NCBI RefSeq assembly: GCF_000430845.1
Contig: NZ_AUMU01000006.1
Span: 230,124-294,123 of the forward strand
Source of the DNA: Chryseobacterium gregarium DSM 19109
GTDB lineage: Bacteria > Bacteroidota > Bacteroidia > Flavobacteriales > Weeksellaceae
Reading direction: 5' to 3'
DNA length: 64,000 bases
In this document: piece after piece, positions 26,081 through 34,999 of the stretch
Layout of the letters: every line of letters begins with the position of its first letter
Numbering within the stretch: position 1 is the stretch's first letter
The notes under the pieces: model-generated
What the model was told of the DNA's origin: nothing
Databases searched by the model: none
Seen by the model: the letters and a program-made list of their open reading frames with translations, nothing else
Program-made: the position numbers and the translations under genes

Positions 26081-28240
26081 ATGAAGAAAATTACCATGGG
26101 AGCAGTGCTGTTCTCGATGATGTTTGCAGGGGTTAACGCACAGACGTTACAGTCGCCGGACGGAAAGTTTGAAATGAACTTTCAGCTGAAGCAGGGTGTT
26201 CCGTATTACAGTTTAAAATACAACGGGGCCGTAGTGGTGGAAGATTCAAAGCTGGGATTGAGGTTATTTAAAGATACCTCCATTAAGTTCGCTTCTGAAA
26301 TAGCAAAACCGGAAGATGTAAAATTTGATCTTAACAACGGTTTCACAAAAACGGATGAAAAAAGAGATTCCAAAAACGAAACGTGGCAGCCGGTTTTGGG
26401 TGAAAAGAAAAACTATATCAATCACTATAATGAACTAGCGGTTACTTTACATCAGGATACAACGGACCGGAATATTATTGTAAAATTCAGGCTATTTAAT
26501 GACGGACTTGGATTCAGATATGAATTCCCGCAGCAGAAAAACCTGAACTATTTTGTGATCCGTGAAGAAGATTCTGAAATCGATTTAACCAGCGATATGA
26601 AAGCCTGGTGGATGGTGGCAGACTATGATTCCCAGGAATACCAGTATCAGGAAACCAAAATCTCCGAAATTCCGGCACGATGGCCGAAAGCGGCAGATGC
26701 CAACGCTTCCCAGACCCTGATCAAAAATGCGGTTCAGTCGCCGCTGATGCTTAAAAAAGAAGGCAAACAACCGTTATACATCAACCTGGCGGAAGCCGCA
26801 GTCCTGGATTATCCGGCTTCTCACTTAGAGGTGGATGCACAAAACTTTAAGTTTAAAACCCACCTCACGGCAGACCGTCAGGGAGCCAAAGGATATATGC
26901 AGACGCCTTCCGTAACGCCGTGGAGAACCATTATCGTGGCTCCGAAAGCGGAAGAAGTTATGGATTCAAAGATGATTTTCAACCTGAACGAACCTACAAA
27001 ATATACCGATACCTCTTACATTCACCCGACCAAATACATGGGCGTCTGGTGGGAAATGATCATCGGGAAATCCCAGTGGGCCTACGGGCAGCCGGAATCC
27101 AATGTGCGTTTAGGCCAGACCGATTTTACCAAGCTTACGCCCAACGGAAAACACGGTGCCAATAATACCAAAGTAAAGGAATACATCGACTTCGCCGCTG
27201 AAAACGGTTTCCAGGGATTGCTGATCGAGGGCTGGAATATCGGTTGGGAAGACTGGTTCGGGCGTTCGAAAGAATACGTTTTTGATTTCATTACGCCCTA
27301 TCCGGATTTCGATATCAAAATGCTGAACGAATATGCGCATTCCAAAGGCATCAAGCTGATCATGCACCACGAAACTTCAGGTTCTGCCACCAACTATGAA
27401 AGATGGTCGGATAAGGCATTCCAGCTGATGAATAAATACGGCTACGATGCCGTGAAAACAGGATACGTGGGAGATGTGATTCCGAGAGGGGAACACCATT
27501 ATTCCCAATGGATGATCAATCATTATTACAGGATTGCGGAAAAAGCCAATGAATATAAAATCATGGTCAATTCCCACGAGTCGGTTCGTCCGACCGGGGA
27601 AAGCCGTACCTATCCGAATTACATTTCTGCTGAAGCCGCCCGCGGAACCGAATACGAGGCATTTGGCGGAAACAATCCGGACCATCAGACCATTCTTCCG
27701 TTTACAAGGTGGATGGGCGGTTCGATGGATTATACCCCGGGGATTTTCCAGACCAAACTGGATTACTACTTTCCGGGTGATACACGTTTCGTAAAAACCA
27801 CGCTGGCCAAACAGCTGGCCCTGTATGTAACCATGTACATGCCGCTGCAGATGGCCGCCGATTTACCGGAAAACTACAGGAAGCACATGGATGCCTTCCA
27901 GTTTATCAAAGATGTCGCTGCAGACTGGGACGACACCAAAATCCTGTCGGCAGAACCCGGAGATTATGTAGTGACGGCCAGAAAAGCCAAAGGAACGGAA
28001 AACTGGTTTGTGGGTGGAATTACCGATGAAAACAAGCGTGACTACACATTGGATTTCTCTTTCCTGGACAAAGGGAAAAAGTATGAAGCAACAATCTATG
28101 AAGACGGAAAGGATGCAGACTACGTCAATAATCCTCAGAGTTATAACATCTATAAAAAGAAGATTACAAGCAGATCCAAAATCAATATGAAAATGGTACG
28201 CAGCGGTGGTTTCGCGATCTCAATTAAGCCTGTACAGTAA
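26081..28240 (+). CDS. susB: glycoside hydrolase family 97, SusB-type alpha-glucosidase
   Basis: This encodes 719 residues with a signal peptide (FSMMFAGVNAQ). It cuts alpha-glucosidic ends of malto-oligosaccharides in the periplasm. GH97 N-terminal beta-sandwich, barrel and C-terminal domains are present. The glutamates in MHHETSG, NSHESVRP and ARGTEYEAF are spaced by exactly 69 and 24 residues, the same as Glu439, Glu508 and Glu532 of Bacteroides SusB as I recall them, which marks the inverting (alpha-glucosidase) branch. The gene is GC-richer than susCDE. It lies between two terminators, so it may have its own promoter. Confidence 0.93.
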   Translation: MKKITMGAVLFSMMFAGVNAQTLQSPDGKFEMNFQLKQGVPYYSLKYNGAVVVEDSKLGLRLFKDTSIKFASEIAKPEDVKFDLNNGFTKTDEKRDSKNETWQPVLGEKKNYINHYNELAVTLHQDTTDRNIIVKFRLFNDGLGFRYEFPQQKNLNYFVIREEDSEIDLTSDMKAWWMVADYDSQEYQYQETKISEIPARWPKAADANASQTLIKNAVQSPLMLKKEGKQPLYINLAEAAVLDYPASHLEVDAQNFKFKTHLTADRQGAKGYMQTPSVTPWRTIIVAPKAEEVMDSKMIFNLNEPTKYTDTSYIHPTKYMGVWWEMIIGKSQWAYGQPESNVRLGQTDFTKLTPNGKHGANNTKVKEYIDFAAENGFQGLLIEGWNIGWEDWFGRSKEYVFDFITPYPDFDIKMLNEYAHSKGIKLIMHHETSGSATNYERWSDKAFQLMNKYGYDAVKTGYVGDVIPRGEHHYSQWMINHYYRIAEKANEYKIMVNSHESVRPTGESRTYPNYISAEAARGTEYEAFGGNNPDHQTILPFTRWMGGSMDYTPGIFQTKLDYYFPGDTRFVKTTLAKQLALYVTMYMPLQMAADLPENYRKHMDAFQFIKDVAADWDDTKILSAEPGDYVVTARKAKGTENWFVGGITDENKRDYTLDFSFLDKGKKYEATIYEDGKDADYVNNPQSYNIYKKKITSRSKINMKMVRSGGFAISIKPVQ

Positions 28241-28263
28241 ATAATATTTTCTTAACTTTATCA

Positions 28264-28295
28264 TCCTTAAAGGTTTTGCCTTTAAGGATTTTTAT
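28264..28295 (+). terminator. intrinsic terminator of the GH97 gene
   Basis: TCCTTAAAGG and CCTTTAAGGA pair perfectly around TTTTG and are followed by TTTTTATTTTT. Confidence 0.75.
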
Positions 28296-28316
28296 TTTTC
28301 GAATAAATATCTTTTA

Positions 28317-29312
28317 ATGATGTTGATAACTAAAATGTTTAGCAGGCAGAATCTTTTTCTTTTCTTGCTGGCCGTGATGGTGCTGATGGCAAAGCTTTTC
28401 CCGTATCACGAATCCTATAACCAATACTTTAACCTTTCCGCTTTTATAGACTGGGGCATTGCCGGGATCTTCCTGCTGTATGGTCTTAAGCTGGATTTAA
28501 AAGAAGTGGTGAAAGATATTACGAACTGGAAGCTGCATGTGCTCATTCAGTCAGGTACTTTTCTTCTGTTCCCGTTGCTGGCACTGCTGTTCTATCCCTT
28601 GGTGAAAGATTCAGGGTATGTGAGCATCTGGCTTTCCGTATTTTTTCTGGCATGCCTGCCATCCACCGTTTCATCTTCGGTGGTGATGGTTTCCATTGCT
28701 AAAGGCAATGTGACTTCGGCAATTTTCAATGCTTCCATTTCGGGACTGATAGGAATTGTCATGACCCCATTGCTGATGAGCTTTTTCCTGGTTCCGGCCG
28801 AAGACTCCGGCCATCAGGGGGAAATCATACAGCAGCTGCTGATCAAAGTATTGCTGCCGATTATCCTGGGAATCCTGCTGAATCCCGTTTTCAAAAAATG
28901 GGTAACCCGGTACTCCTCAGCCATTGCGGAATTTGACCGGCTGATTATCCTGCTGATTGTCTATGAAAGTTTTTCCACGGCTTTCATAGAAAATATCTTC
29001 GCTTCAGTACCTGCTTTGGTATTCCTGATCTTGGCGCTCAGTGTGGTATTCCTGTTTTTTGCGGTGTACCATATCCTGACATTCACAGCCCGGAAAATGA
29101 ATTTTAAAACTGAAGACCGGATCACGGCCACCTTCTGCGGTTCCAAAAAATCCCTGGTCCACGGCAGCCTGTTCCTTTTGGTTCTGGGAATTCCGGATGA
29201 TCAGAAAGTGCTGTTTCTGCTGCCGGTGATGATTTACCACAGCTTCCAGCTGTTCTACGTAAGCTGGCTGGCCAATAAAATAGCAAAAAAAACCCCCGAT
29301 GTTGAAGGATAA
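28317..29312 (+). CDS. bile acid:sodium symporter-like (SBF-like) transporter
   Basis: This encodes 331 residues from the ATG at 28317 (ATG codons at 28320 and 28335 are alternatives). Ten hydrophobic helices and the segments FIDWGIAGIFLLYGLKLDLKE, ACLPSTVSSSVVMVSIAKGN and FCGSKKSLVHGS match the SBF-like (YfeH) family. These inner membrane proteins are distant relatives of bile acid:sodium symporters; their substrate is not established. Its place between two amylolytic enzyme genes is unusual. It is preceded by a terminator and followed after 26 bases by the GH13 gene. Confidence 0.85.
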   Translation: MMLITKMFSRQNLFLFLLAVMVLMAKLFPYHESYNQYFNLSAFIDWGIAGIFLLYGLKLDLKEVVKDITNWKLHVLIQSGTFLLFPLLALLFYPLVKDSGYVSIWLSVFFLACLPSTVSSSVVMVSIAKGNVTSAIFNASISGLIGIVMTPLLMSFFLVPAEDSGHQGEIIQQLLIKVLLPIILGILLNPVFKKWVTRYSSAIAEFDRLIILLIVYESFSTAFIENIFASVPALVFLILALSVVFLFFAVYHILTFTARKMNFKTEDRITATFCGSKKSLVHGSLFLLVLGIPDDQKVLFLLPVMIYHSFQLFYVSWLANKIAKKTPDVEG

Positions 29313-29338
29313 GAATCTATTTGATTATCTTTAAATGT

Positions 29339-31258
29339 ATGAAAAAAATATATGTAATTTTTGCGTGTACCGTTGCGTCCGCCACCTTTTCCCAGACCAA
29401 AACCCTGGAAAAAGTTGAACCGGCTTTCTGGTGGAAAGGGATGAAGAATCCCGAGCTTCAGATTCTGGTGTACGGAAAGGATATTGCGGATCAGGAAATT
29501 GAGCTTTCAGACGGAGTGAAAATCAGCAATATCCAAAAGGTTGAAAACCCGAACTATGTGTTCATTACGGTAAATACCAATGAAGTCAGTTTTCCGAAAT
29601 TTAAGATCACGACAAAGAAAGGAAGAAAAAATACAGGTTCTTATACCTATGAGCTGAAAGAGAGAAGCCCGGGTTCTGCAGCCCGCGGATCATTCACTTC
29701 AAAAGATGTCATGTATCTCATCATGCCCGACCGTTTTGCCAACGGCGATGAAAAAAATGATTCAAGGCCGGAGCTTACCGAAAAAGCCAACCGCAGCCTT
29801 CCCAACGGACGGCATGGCGGAGACCTGCGCGGCATTATCAATCACCTCGATTATATTCAGGATCTGGGTGCCACAGCGGTCTGGCTGACCCCGGTAAACG
29901 AAGATAATGAAAAAGTGTATTCCTACCATGGCTATGCCCAGACCGACCTCTATAAAATCGACGGCCGTTACGGAACCAATGAAGACTACCGTGAACTTTC
30001 CCGTGAACTCAATAAAAGGAATATGAAGCTGGTGATGGATTATGTCACCAACCACTGGGGGATTTCACACTGGATCATCAAAGATTTACCCACAAAAGAC
30101 TGGATTCATTGGTTTAATGGTGGTGAAAATGGATTTAAACGTTCCAACTACAAAATCACTTCACAATTTGATCCAAATGCTTCCCAAGTTGACAAAACAA
30201 TTGCATTAGATGGCTGGTTTGATACTTCGATGCCCGATATTAATCAAAGTAATCCTTTAGTATTGAAATATTTAACCCAAAATGCCATCTGGTGGATTGA
30301 ATATGCGGAACTCGGAGGTTTCCGGGTAGATACTTATCCGTACAATGACAAGGAAGCCATGGCAAAATGGGCAAAAGCAATCACTGATGAATATCCGAAA
30401 TTCAACATTGTCGGGGAGACATGGTTGAGCACTGCCGGGCAAATTTCTGCTTGGCAAAAGGATTCTAAGACAGGAGAAGCCGCAAATTACAATTCAAATC
30501 TCCCATCTGTAATGGATTTTCAGCTGTATGATGAACTTCCGAAAGCCATTAAGGAAAAAGAAGGCTGGAATAACGGAATGAACAGACTCTACAACAGCTT
30601 CACTGATGATTTCCTGTATCCGGACATCAACAATCTTCTTGTATTCTTTGAAAATCACGATACCGAAAGATGGAATGAAATGTTTAATAATGATCCGAAG
30701 GCTTACAAACTCGCAATGGCAATCATCGCAACCGTTCGCGGAATTCCTCAAATTTACTACGGAACCGAAATCGGAATGCGTGGGGATAAAAACAAAGGCG
30801 GTGATGCGGACATCCGGAGAGATTTTCCGGGCGGCTGGAAGTCTGACAAACAAAATGCTTTTAAAATAGCTTCACAAACTGCCGAGCAGAAGGAGTTTCA
30901 TTACTTCACACAGAAATTATTAAACTGGAGAAAAGGCAAAGAGGTGGTCCACACGGGAAAAACTAAAAATTTTGTTCCTCAGAATAATGTTTTTGTATAT
31001 TTTAGATATAATGAAAATGAAAGTGTAATGGTAGTTTTGAATAATAGCGAAAAAGAAGAAACTTTAGACCTCAAATATTTTGACGAATCACTTAAAGGAT
31101 TTTATTCAGGAACTGATGTTATCTCTGAGAAAGAAATTATATTGGATAAAACTTTAGCAATTCCAGCAAAGTCACCTTTAATTTTAGAATTGAATGAGTA
31201 TTTAGGCGAAGTGAATATCTTACCTCATAAAAAAACAAATCAAAACATAAGCAGATAA
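29339..31258 (+). CDS. susA: secreted alpha-amylase family GH13 (cyclomaltodextrinase-like)
   Basis: This encodes 639 residues from the ATG at 29339, where the signal peptide (IFACTVASATFSQ) begins; the in-frame start at 29321 is less likely. An N-terminal immunoglobulin-like domain (about 25-110) precedes the catalytic barrel. GH13 regions are complete: DYVTNHW (about 233), GFRVDTYPY with the nucleophile Asp (about 326), GETW with the acid Glu (about 359) and FENHDTER (about 438). It resembles Bacteroides SusA neopullulanase, so it degrades starch or pullulan fragments in the periplasm. Base composition drops to AT-rich from about 30085 onward. The gene symbol follows SusA by analogy. Confidence 0.88.
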   Translation: MKKIYVIFACTVASATFSQTKTLEKVEPAFWWKGMKNPELQILVYGKDIADQEIELSDGVKISNIQKVENPNYVFITVNTNEVSFPKFKITTKKGRKNTGSYTYELKERSPGSAARGSFTSKDVMYLIMPDRFANGDEKNDSRPELTEKANRSLPNGRHGGDLRGIINHLDYIQDLGATAVWLTPVNEDNEKVYSYHGYAQTDLYKIDGRYGTNEDYRELSRELNKRNMKLVMDYVTNHWGISHWIIKDLPTKDWIHWFNGGENGFKRSNYKITSQFDPNASQVDKTIALDGWFDTSMPDINQSNPLVLKYLTQNAIWWIEYAELGGFRVDTYPYNDKEAMAKWAKAITDEYPKFNIVGETWLSTAGQISAWQKDSKTGEAANYNSNLPSVMDFQLYDELPKAIKEKEGWNNGMNRLYNSFTDDFLYPDINNLLVFFENHDTERWNEMFNNDPKAYKLAMAIIATVRGIPQIYYGTEIGMRGDKNKGGDADIRRDFPGGWKSDKQNAFKIASQTAEQKEFHYFTQKLLNWRKGKEVVHTGKTKNFVPQNNVFVYFRYNENESVMVVLNNSEKEETLDLKYFDESLKGFYSGTDVISEKEIILDKTLAIPAKSPLILELNEYLGEVNILPHKKTNQNISR

Positions 31259-31404
31259 GCGGTCATAATATTTTTAATTCTCCTTTTAAACTTCTATGGT
31301 TATTTAAAAAATCACCCAAATAGTTTCATATATTTCATAAATCATCAGTGTCATGGGTGAAACAAATGAGTGCTTTTTGTGCTTATAGAAAAAAATAAAT
31401 TAAC

Positions 31405-31920
31405 ATGAAAAAAATAACAATCATTTTTACAATTTTCTTGTTTGTCCTCAGTTTTACAACCCTCTCAGCGCAAACAAAATTTGAAAAAGAAAAGGCAGCA
31501 ATTTCCACAATGCTCGATGCCTTTAATATGGCAGCCGCAAAAGCGGATTTCAATACCTACTTCAGTTATTTCGCCGAAGAATCTTCCTTTATCGGAACGG
31601 ATGCTTCTGAAGTCTGGGACAAGCAGGCATTCAAAGTCTGGGCTAAGCCTTATTTTGAAAAAAAAACCACATGGAACTTTACGTCCCTGAAAAGGAATAT
31701 CTATTTCAGCAAAGACGGTAAGATGGCCTGGTTTGACGAGTTGTTGGATACCCAGATGAAGATCTGCCGCGGTTCAGGGGTGCTGGAAAAAATCAGCGGG
31801 CAATGGAAAATCAGGCAGTATGTGCTTTCCATGACTGTCCCTAATGAGGTGGTGGATCAGGTCGTGGCCGAAAAGACACCGATTGAAGATGTGATGATTC
31901 AAAAATTAAAAACAAAATAA
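31405..31920 (+). CDS. exported NTF2-like (SnoaL-type) protein
   Basis: This encodes 171 residues with a signal peptide (IFLFVLSFTTLSAQ). The mature 150 residues show the SnoaL_3/NTF2 pattern: an N-terminal helix pair (AISTMLDAFNMAAAKADF), YFSYFAEESSFIGTDASE, and a beta sheet with KMAWFDELLD and SGVLEKISGQWKIRQY. NTF2-like folds bind small molecules; the ligand here is unknown. Its stop codon overlaps the start of the sugar permease by one base, so the two are co-translated and possibly functionally linked. Confidence 0.82.
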   Translation: MKKITIIFTIFLFVLSFTTLSAQTKFEKEKAAISTMLDAFNMAAAKADFNTYFSYFAEESSFIGTDASEVWDKQAFKVWAKPYFEKKTTWNFTSLKRNIYFSKDGKMAWFDELLDTQMKICRGSGVLEKISGQWKIRQYVLSMTVPNEVVDQVVAEKTPIEDVMIQKLKTK

Positions 31921-33329
31921 TGGAAGGTAGATATATTTCAAGCGAGATTACCGGAAGAAAGAAACCGAATCTTTCCATGGCTCAGATCATTAACATGAGC
32001 ATGGGGTTTCTGGGTATCCAGATGGCTTTCGGTCTGCAAAACGGAAACGCAAGCCGTATCTTGGCGAATTTCGGAGCTGATGTCCATGAGCTGTCGTGGT
32101 TCTGGCTGGTCGCTCCGGTTACCGGACTGATCGTTCAGCCGATTATCGGTCATTTGGGAGACAATACCTGGAGTCCGATGGGAAGGCGTAAACCGTATTT
32201 CCTGATCGGAGCTGTTCTATGCGCCATTGGTTTGGTCATGTTGCCGAATGCCGCCTCTGCTACACAGATGATGGCCGCTAACGTATTGCTTCTGGCTGTG
32301 ATTTTCCTGGCGATGATGGATGCGTCCATTAACGTAGCGATGGAGCCTTTCCGTGCACTGGTGGGAGATATGCTTCCAAAACACCAGGGAACGCTGGGGT
32401 TTTCGGTGCAGACTATTTTAATCGGAATCGGGGCCGTGATCGGATCCTATATGCCTGACTGGTTAACGCAGCTGGGGATTTCCAATACCGCACCCGAAGG
32501 ATTCGTAGCTGATAATGTGATTTATTCCTTTTATGTGGGAGCGCTCCTGCTCCTGCTGACGATCTTGTATACCATTTTCACCACCAAGGAATACTCTCCC
32601 CGCGAGTTTGCTGAATTTGCCAATGAGGATCCGGAAACCGTGCATACTTCTAAGTTCTCAGACATCTTTAAGGATTTTGCACGAATCCCGACCCAGATGA
32701 AAAGGCTGGGCGCCGTCCAGTTTTTTTCATGGTTCGCCTTGTTTACCATGTGGGTGTTTACCACCAGTGCGCTGGCTACCCATCATTTCGGGCTGTCACC
32801 GGAAGACACGCATTCCAAGGCCTTTAATAATGCCGGAGACCTTACCGGAAAGCTGTTCGGGATGTACAATCTCTGGGCCATCCCGTTTGCCTTTCTGCTG
32901 ACTCCGCTCGCTAAAGCGATAGGGAAGAAACAGACGCATGCCTTAGCTCTTTTATGTGGCGGAATCGGGTTGATTTCCATGTACTTTATAAAAGATATCA
33001 ACTTACTCTGGATCTCCATGATCGGCCTGGGCTTTGCCTGGGCAAGTATTTTAGCCATGCCCTATGCCATGCTGATTGAAGTCATTCCGCAGAAGAAAAT
33101 GGGCGTGTATATGGGCATCTTCAACTTCTTTATTGTCATCCCCCAGATTATCAACGGAATTTTCGGAGGGCCTGTGGTCAGCGGGTTTTTTGGGAATTAT
33201 GCAATGGATTATATTGTAGTTGGAGGTTTATGCATGATCGCAGGAGCCATTATCACCATGGTTTTTATCAGATCAGATGATGAGACCCCGGAAGAAATTG
33301 AGGGAGAAATCAGGCAGGTGCACTTCTAA
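31920..33329 (+). CDS. SLC45-type MFS sugar permease (maltose/maltodextrin uptake)
   Basis: This encodes 469 residues with 12 membrane segments. The N-terminal MSMGFLGIQMAFGLQNGNASRI and DNTWSPMGRRKPYFLIG (the RxGRRRP-like loop) are hallmarks of the SLC45/sucrose-type GPH branch of MFS proteins. Members in Bacteroidota take up maltose or related disaccharides across the inner membrane with protons. The position at the end of the starch locus supports this. It begins inside the stop codon of the NTF2-like gene. A terminator follows. Confidence 0.88.
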   Translation: MEGRYISSEITGRKKPNLSMAQIINMSMGFLGIQMAFGLQNGNASRILANFGADVHELSWFWLVAPVTGLIVQPIIGHLGDNTWSPMGRRKPYFLIGAVLCAIGLVMLPNAASATQMMAANVLLLAVIFLAMMDASINVAMEPFRALVGDMLPKHQGTLGFSVQTILIGIGAVIGSYMPDWLTQLGISNTAPEGFVADNVIYSFYVGALLLLLTILYTIFTTKEYSPREFAEFANEDPETVHTSKFSDIFKDFARIPTQMKRLGAVQFFSWFALFTMWVFTTSALATHHFGLSPEDTHSKAFNNAGDLTGKLFGMYNLWAIPFAFLLTPLAKAIGKKQTHALALLCGGIGLISMYFIKDINLLWISMIGLGFAWASILAMPYAMLIEVIPQKKMGVYMGIFNFFIVIPQIINGIFGGPVVSGFFGNYAMDYIVVGGLCMIAGAIITMVFIRSDDETPEEIEGEIRQVHF

Positions 33330-33353
33330 AAATCTGAATCCAATTATATGCAG

Positions 33354-33378
33354 CCATCCATCACCGGATGGTTTTTTT
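33354..33378 (+). terminator. intrinsic terminator after the sugar permease
   Basis: CCATCC and GGATGG pair around ATCACC and are followed by seven T's. The stem is short. It ends the starch locus. Confidence 0.6.
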
Positions 33379-33463
33379 ATTTATACAATCTATCGGAATT
33401 TAATTTTTTCTTAAGCTTTTGCGGTATTTAAATCTCTAATTTAGAGGGATCAAATTTCAAAAG

Positions 33464-34999
33464 ATGTATGACATTATCATTATAGGAAGCGGAGCGGGGG
33501 GCGCTACGATGGCCTATCAGCTGGCAGACAGCGGAAAGAGAATCCTGATTATCGAAAGAGGAGGCTATGTTCCGGTAGAAAAAGAAAACTGGGATTCCAC
33601 AGAAGTATTCCGCAAGAACCGGTATACCACAACCGATGAGTGGCTGGATAAGCATGGGAAACCCTTCCGGCCGGGCATGCATTACAATGTAGGCGGAAAT
33701 ACCAAATTCTACGGGGCAGCCTTGTTCAGGTTAAGGGAAGAGGATTTTAAAGAAATACGGCACTACGGAGGTACATCACCGGCATGGCCTATTCAGTATG
33801 ATGACCTGAAAGATTATTATCTTGAAGCGGAGAAACTGTTTTATGTCCACGGCAAAAGAGGCTCGGATCCTACCGAACCTTTCGATTCGGAACCGTATCC
33901 GTACGATGCACTGCCTCATGAACCCCGGATCCAGGAAATTTTTGATGAACTTACCAAATACGGGCTGAAGCCTTTTGAGCTTCCGGTCGGGGTTAATTTT
34001 ACTCCGCATCCCGCAATCAATGCACCTTATACTTTAGACCGCTTCGACGGGTTCCCTGATGCCGCGGAAAGGAAAGGTGACGCGCATCTCTGTTCATTAT
34101 CCAGAGCGCTGGAGCATCCCAACGTAGAATTGATGATCAATACAAAGGTCCTGAAACTGATTGCGGATGATGAGGGAAAAAAGGTTTCGGAAGTAATGGT
34201 GGAGCAGGACGGGGAAACGAAAACCCTGAAGGCAGGATATGTTGTGCTGTCGGCAGGAGCCATCAACTCCGCGGCTTTGCTGCTGCAGAGCAGAAGTGAA
34301 AAATTTCCCGACGGGCTGGCCAATTCCTCCGGCCAGGTAGGAAGAAATTATATGTTCCACCAGAATTCAGCTTTAGTGGCATTGTATAATGAGCCCAATT
34401 ATACCAAATTCGGAAAAACCTTCGGGATCAATGATTTTTACCATGCCAACAGGGGCTATGAATTTCCACTGGGGCACATCCAGATGCTCGGAAAATCCGA
34501 TGAGCACCAGATCAGTGCCGACAGTCCGGTTCCCGCACCCGGTTTTACTTTTGAGCTGATGGCTAAACATGCCGTGGATTTCTGGCTCACTTCCGAAGAC
34601 CTTCCGGATCCTGAAAACAGAGTAACGGTTGAAGAAAACGGACAGATCAGGATCAGCTATACCCACAATAACACCAAAGGCCATGAATTGCTTAAAGATG
34701 AGCTCATCAAAGCATTAAAAGCCTCGGGTAAATTCGATTCGTTTTTCTTTAAAGGCATTTATTTCAGCAAAGGAATGGACATTGCCTCACCGGCCCACCA
34801 GAACGGGACGACCAGAATGGGGACAGACCCGGAAACTTCAGTGGTAAATCCCTATTGCAAAGCCCACGACCTGGACAATCTGTATATCGTAGACGGCGGA
34901 TTCTTCGTATCCAGCGGTGCCGTGAATCCGGCACTTACCATTATTGCGATGGCTCTCAGGGTCGGGGAATATCTCAAAACCCATGTTTTAACCTCATGA
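33464..34999 (+). CDS. GMC family FAD-dependent oxidoreductase
   Basis: This encodes 511 residues. The ADP-binding start is MYDIIIIGSGAGGATMAYQL (residues 1-20), followed by ILIIERGG. The GMC C-terminal domain holds HQNGTTRMGTDPETSVVNPY and ends in GAVNPALTIIAMALRVGEYL, with the active-site His/Asn region. These enzymes oxidise alcohols or sugars, with cytosolic or periplasmic location depending on export; there is no signal peptide here. The substrate is unknown. Its stop codon overlaps the ATG of the following MFS gene, so both form an operon. Confidence 0.9.
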   Translation: MYDIIIIGSGAGGATMAYQLADSGKRILIIERGGYVPVEKENWDSTEVFRKNRYTTTDEWLDKHGKPFRPGMHYNVGGNTKFYGAALFRLREEDFKEIRHYGGTSPAWPIQYDDLKDYYLEAEKLFYVHGKRGSDPTEPFDSEPYPYDALPHEPRIQEIFDELTKYGLKPFELPVGVNFTPHPAINAPYTLDRFDGFPDAAERKGDAHLCSLSRALEHPNVELMINTKVLKLIADDEGKKVSEVMVEQDGETKTLKAGYVVLSAGAINSAALLLQSRSEKFPDGLANSSGQVGRNYMFHQNSALVALYNEPNYTKFGKTFGINDFYHANRGYEFPLGHIQMLGKSDEHQISADSPVPAPGFTFELMAKHAVDFWLTSEDLPDPENRVTVEENGQIRISYTHNNTKGHELLKDELIKALKASGKFDSFFFKGIYFSKGMDIASPAHQNGTTRMGTDPETSVVNPYCKAHDLDNLYIVDGGFFVSSGAVNPALTIIAMALRVGEYLKTHVLTS

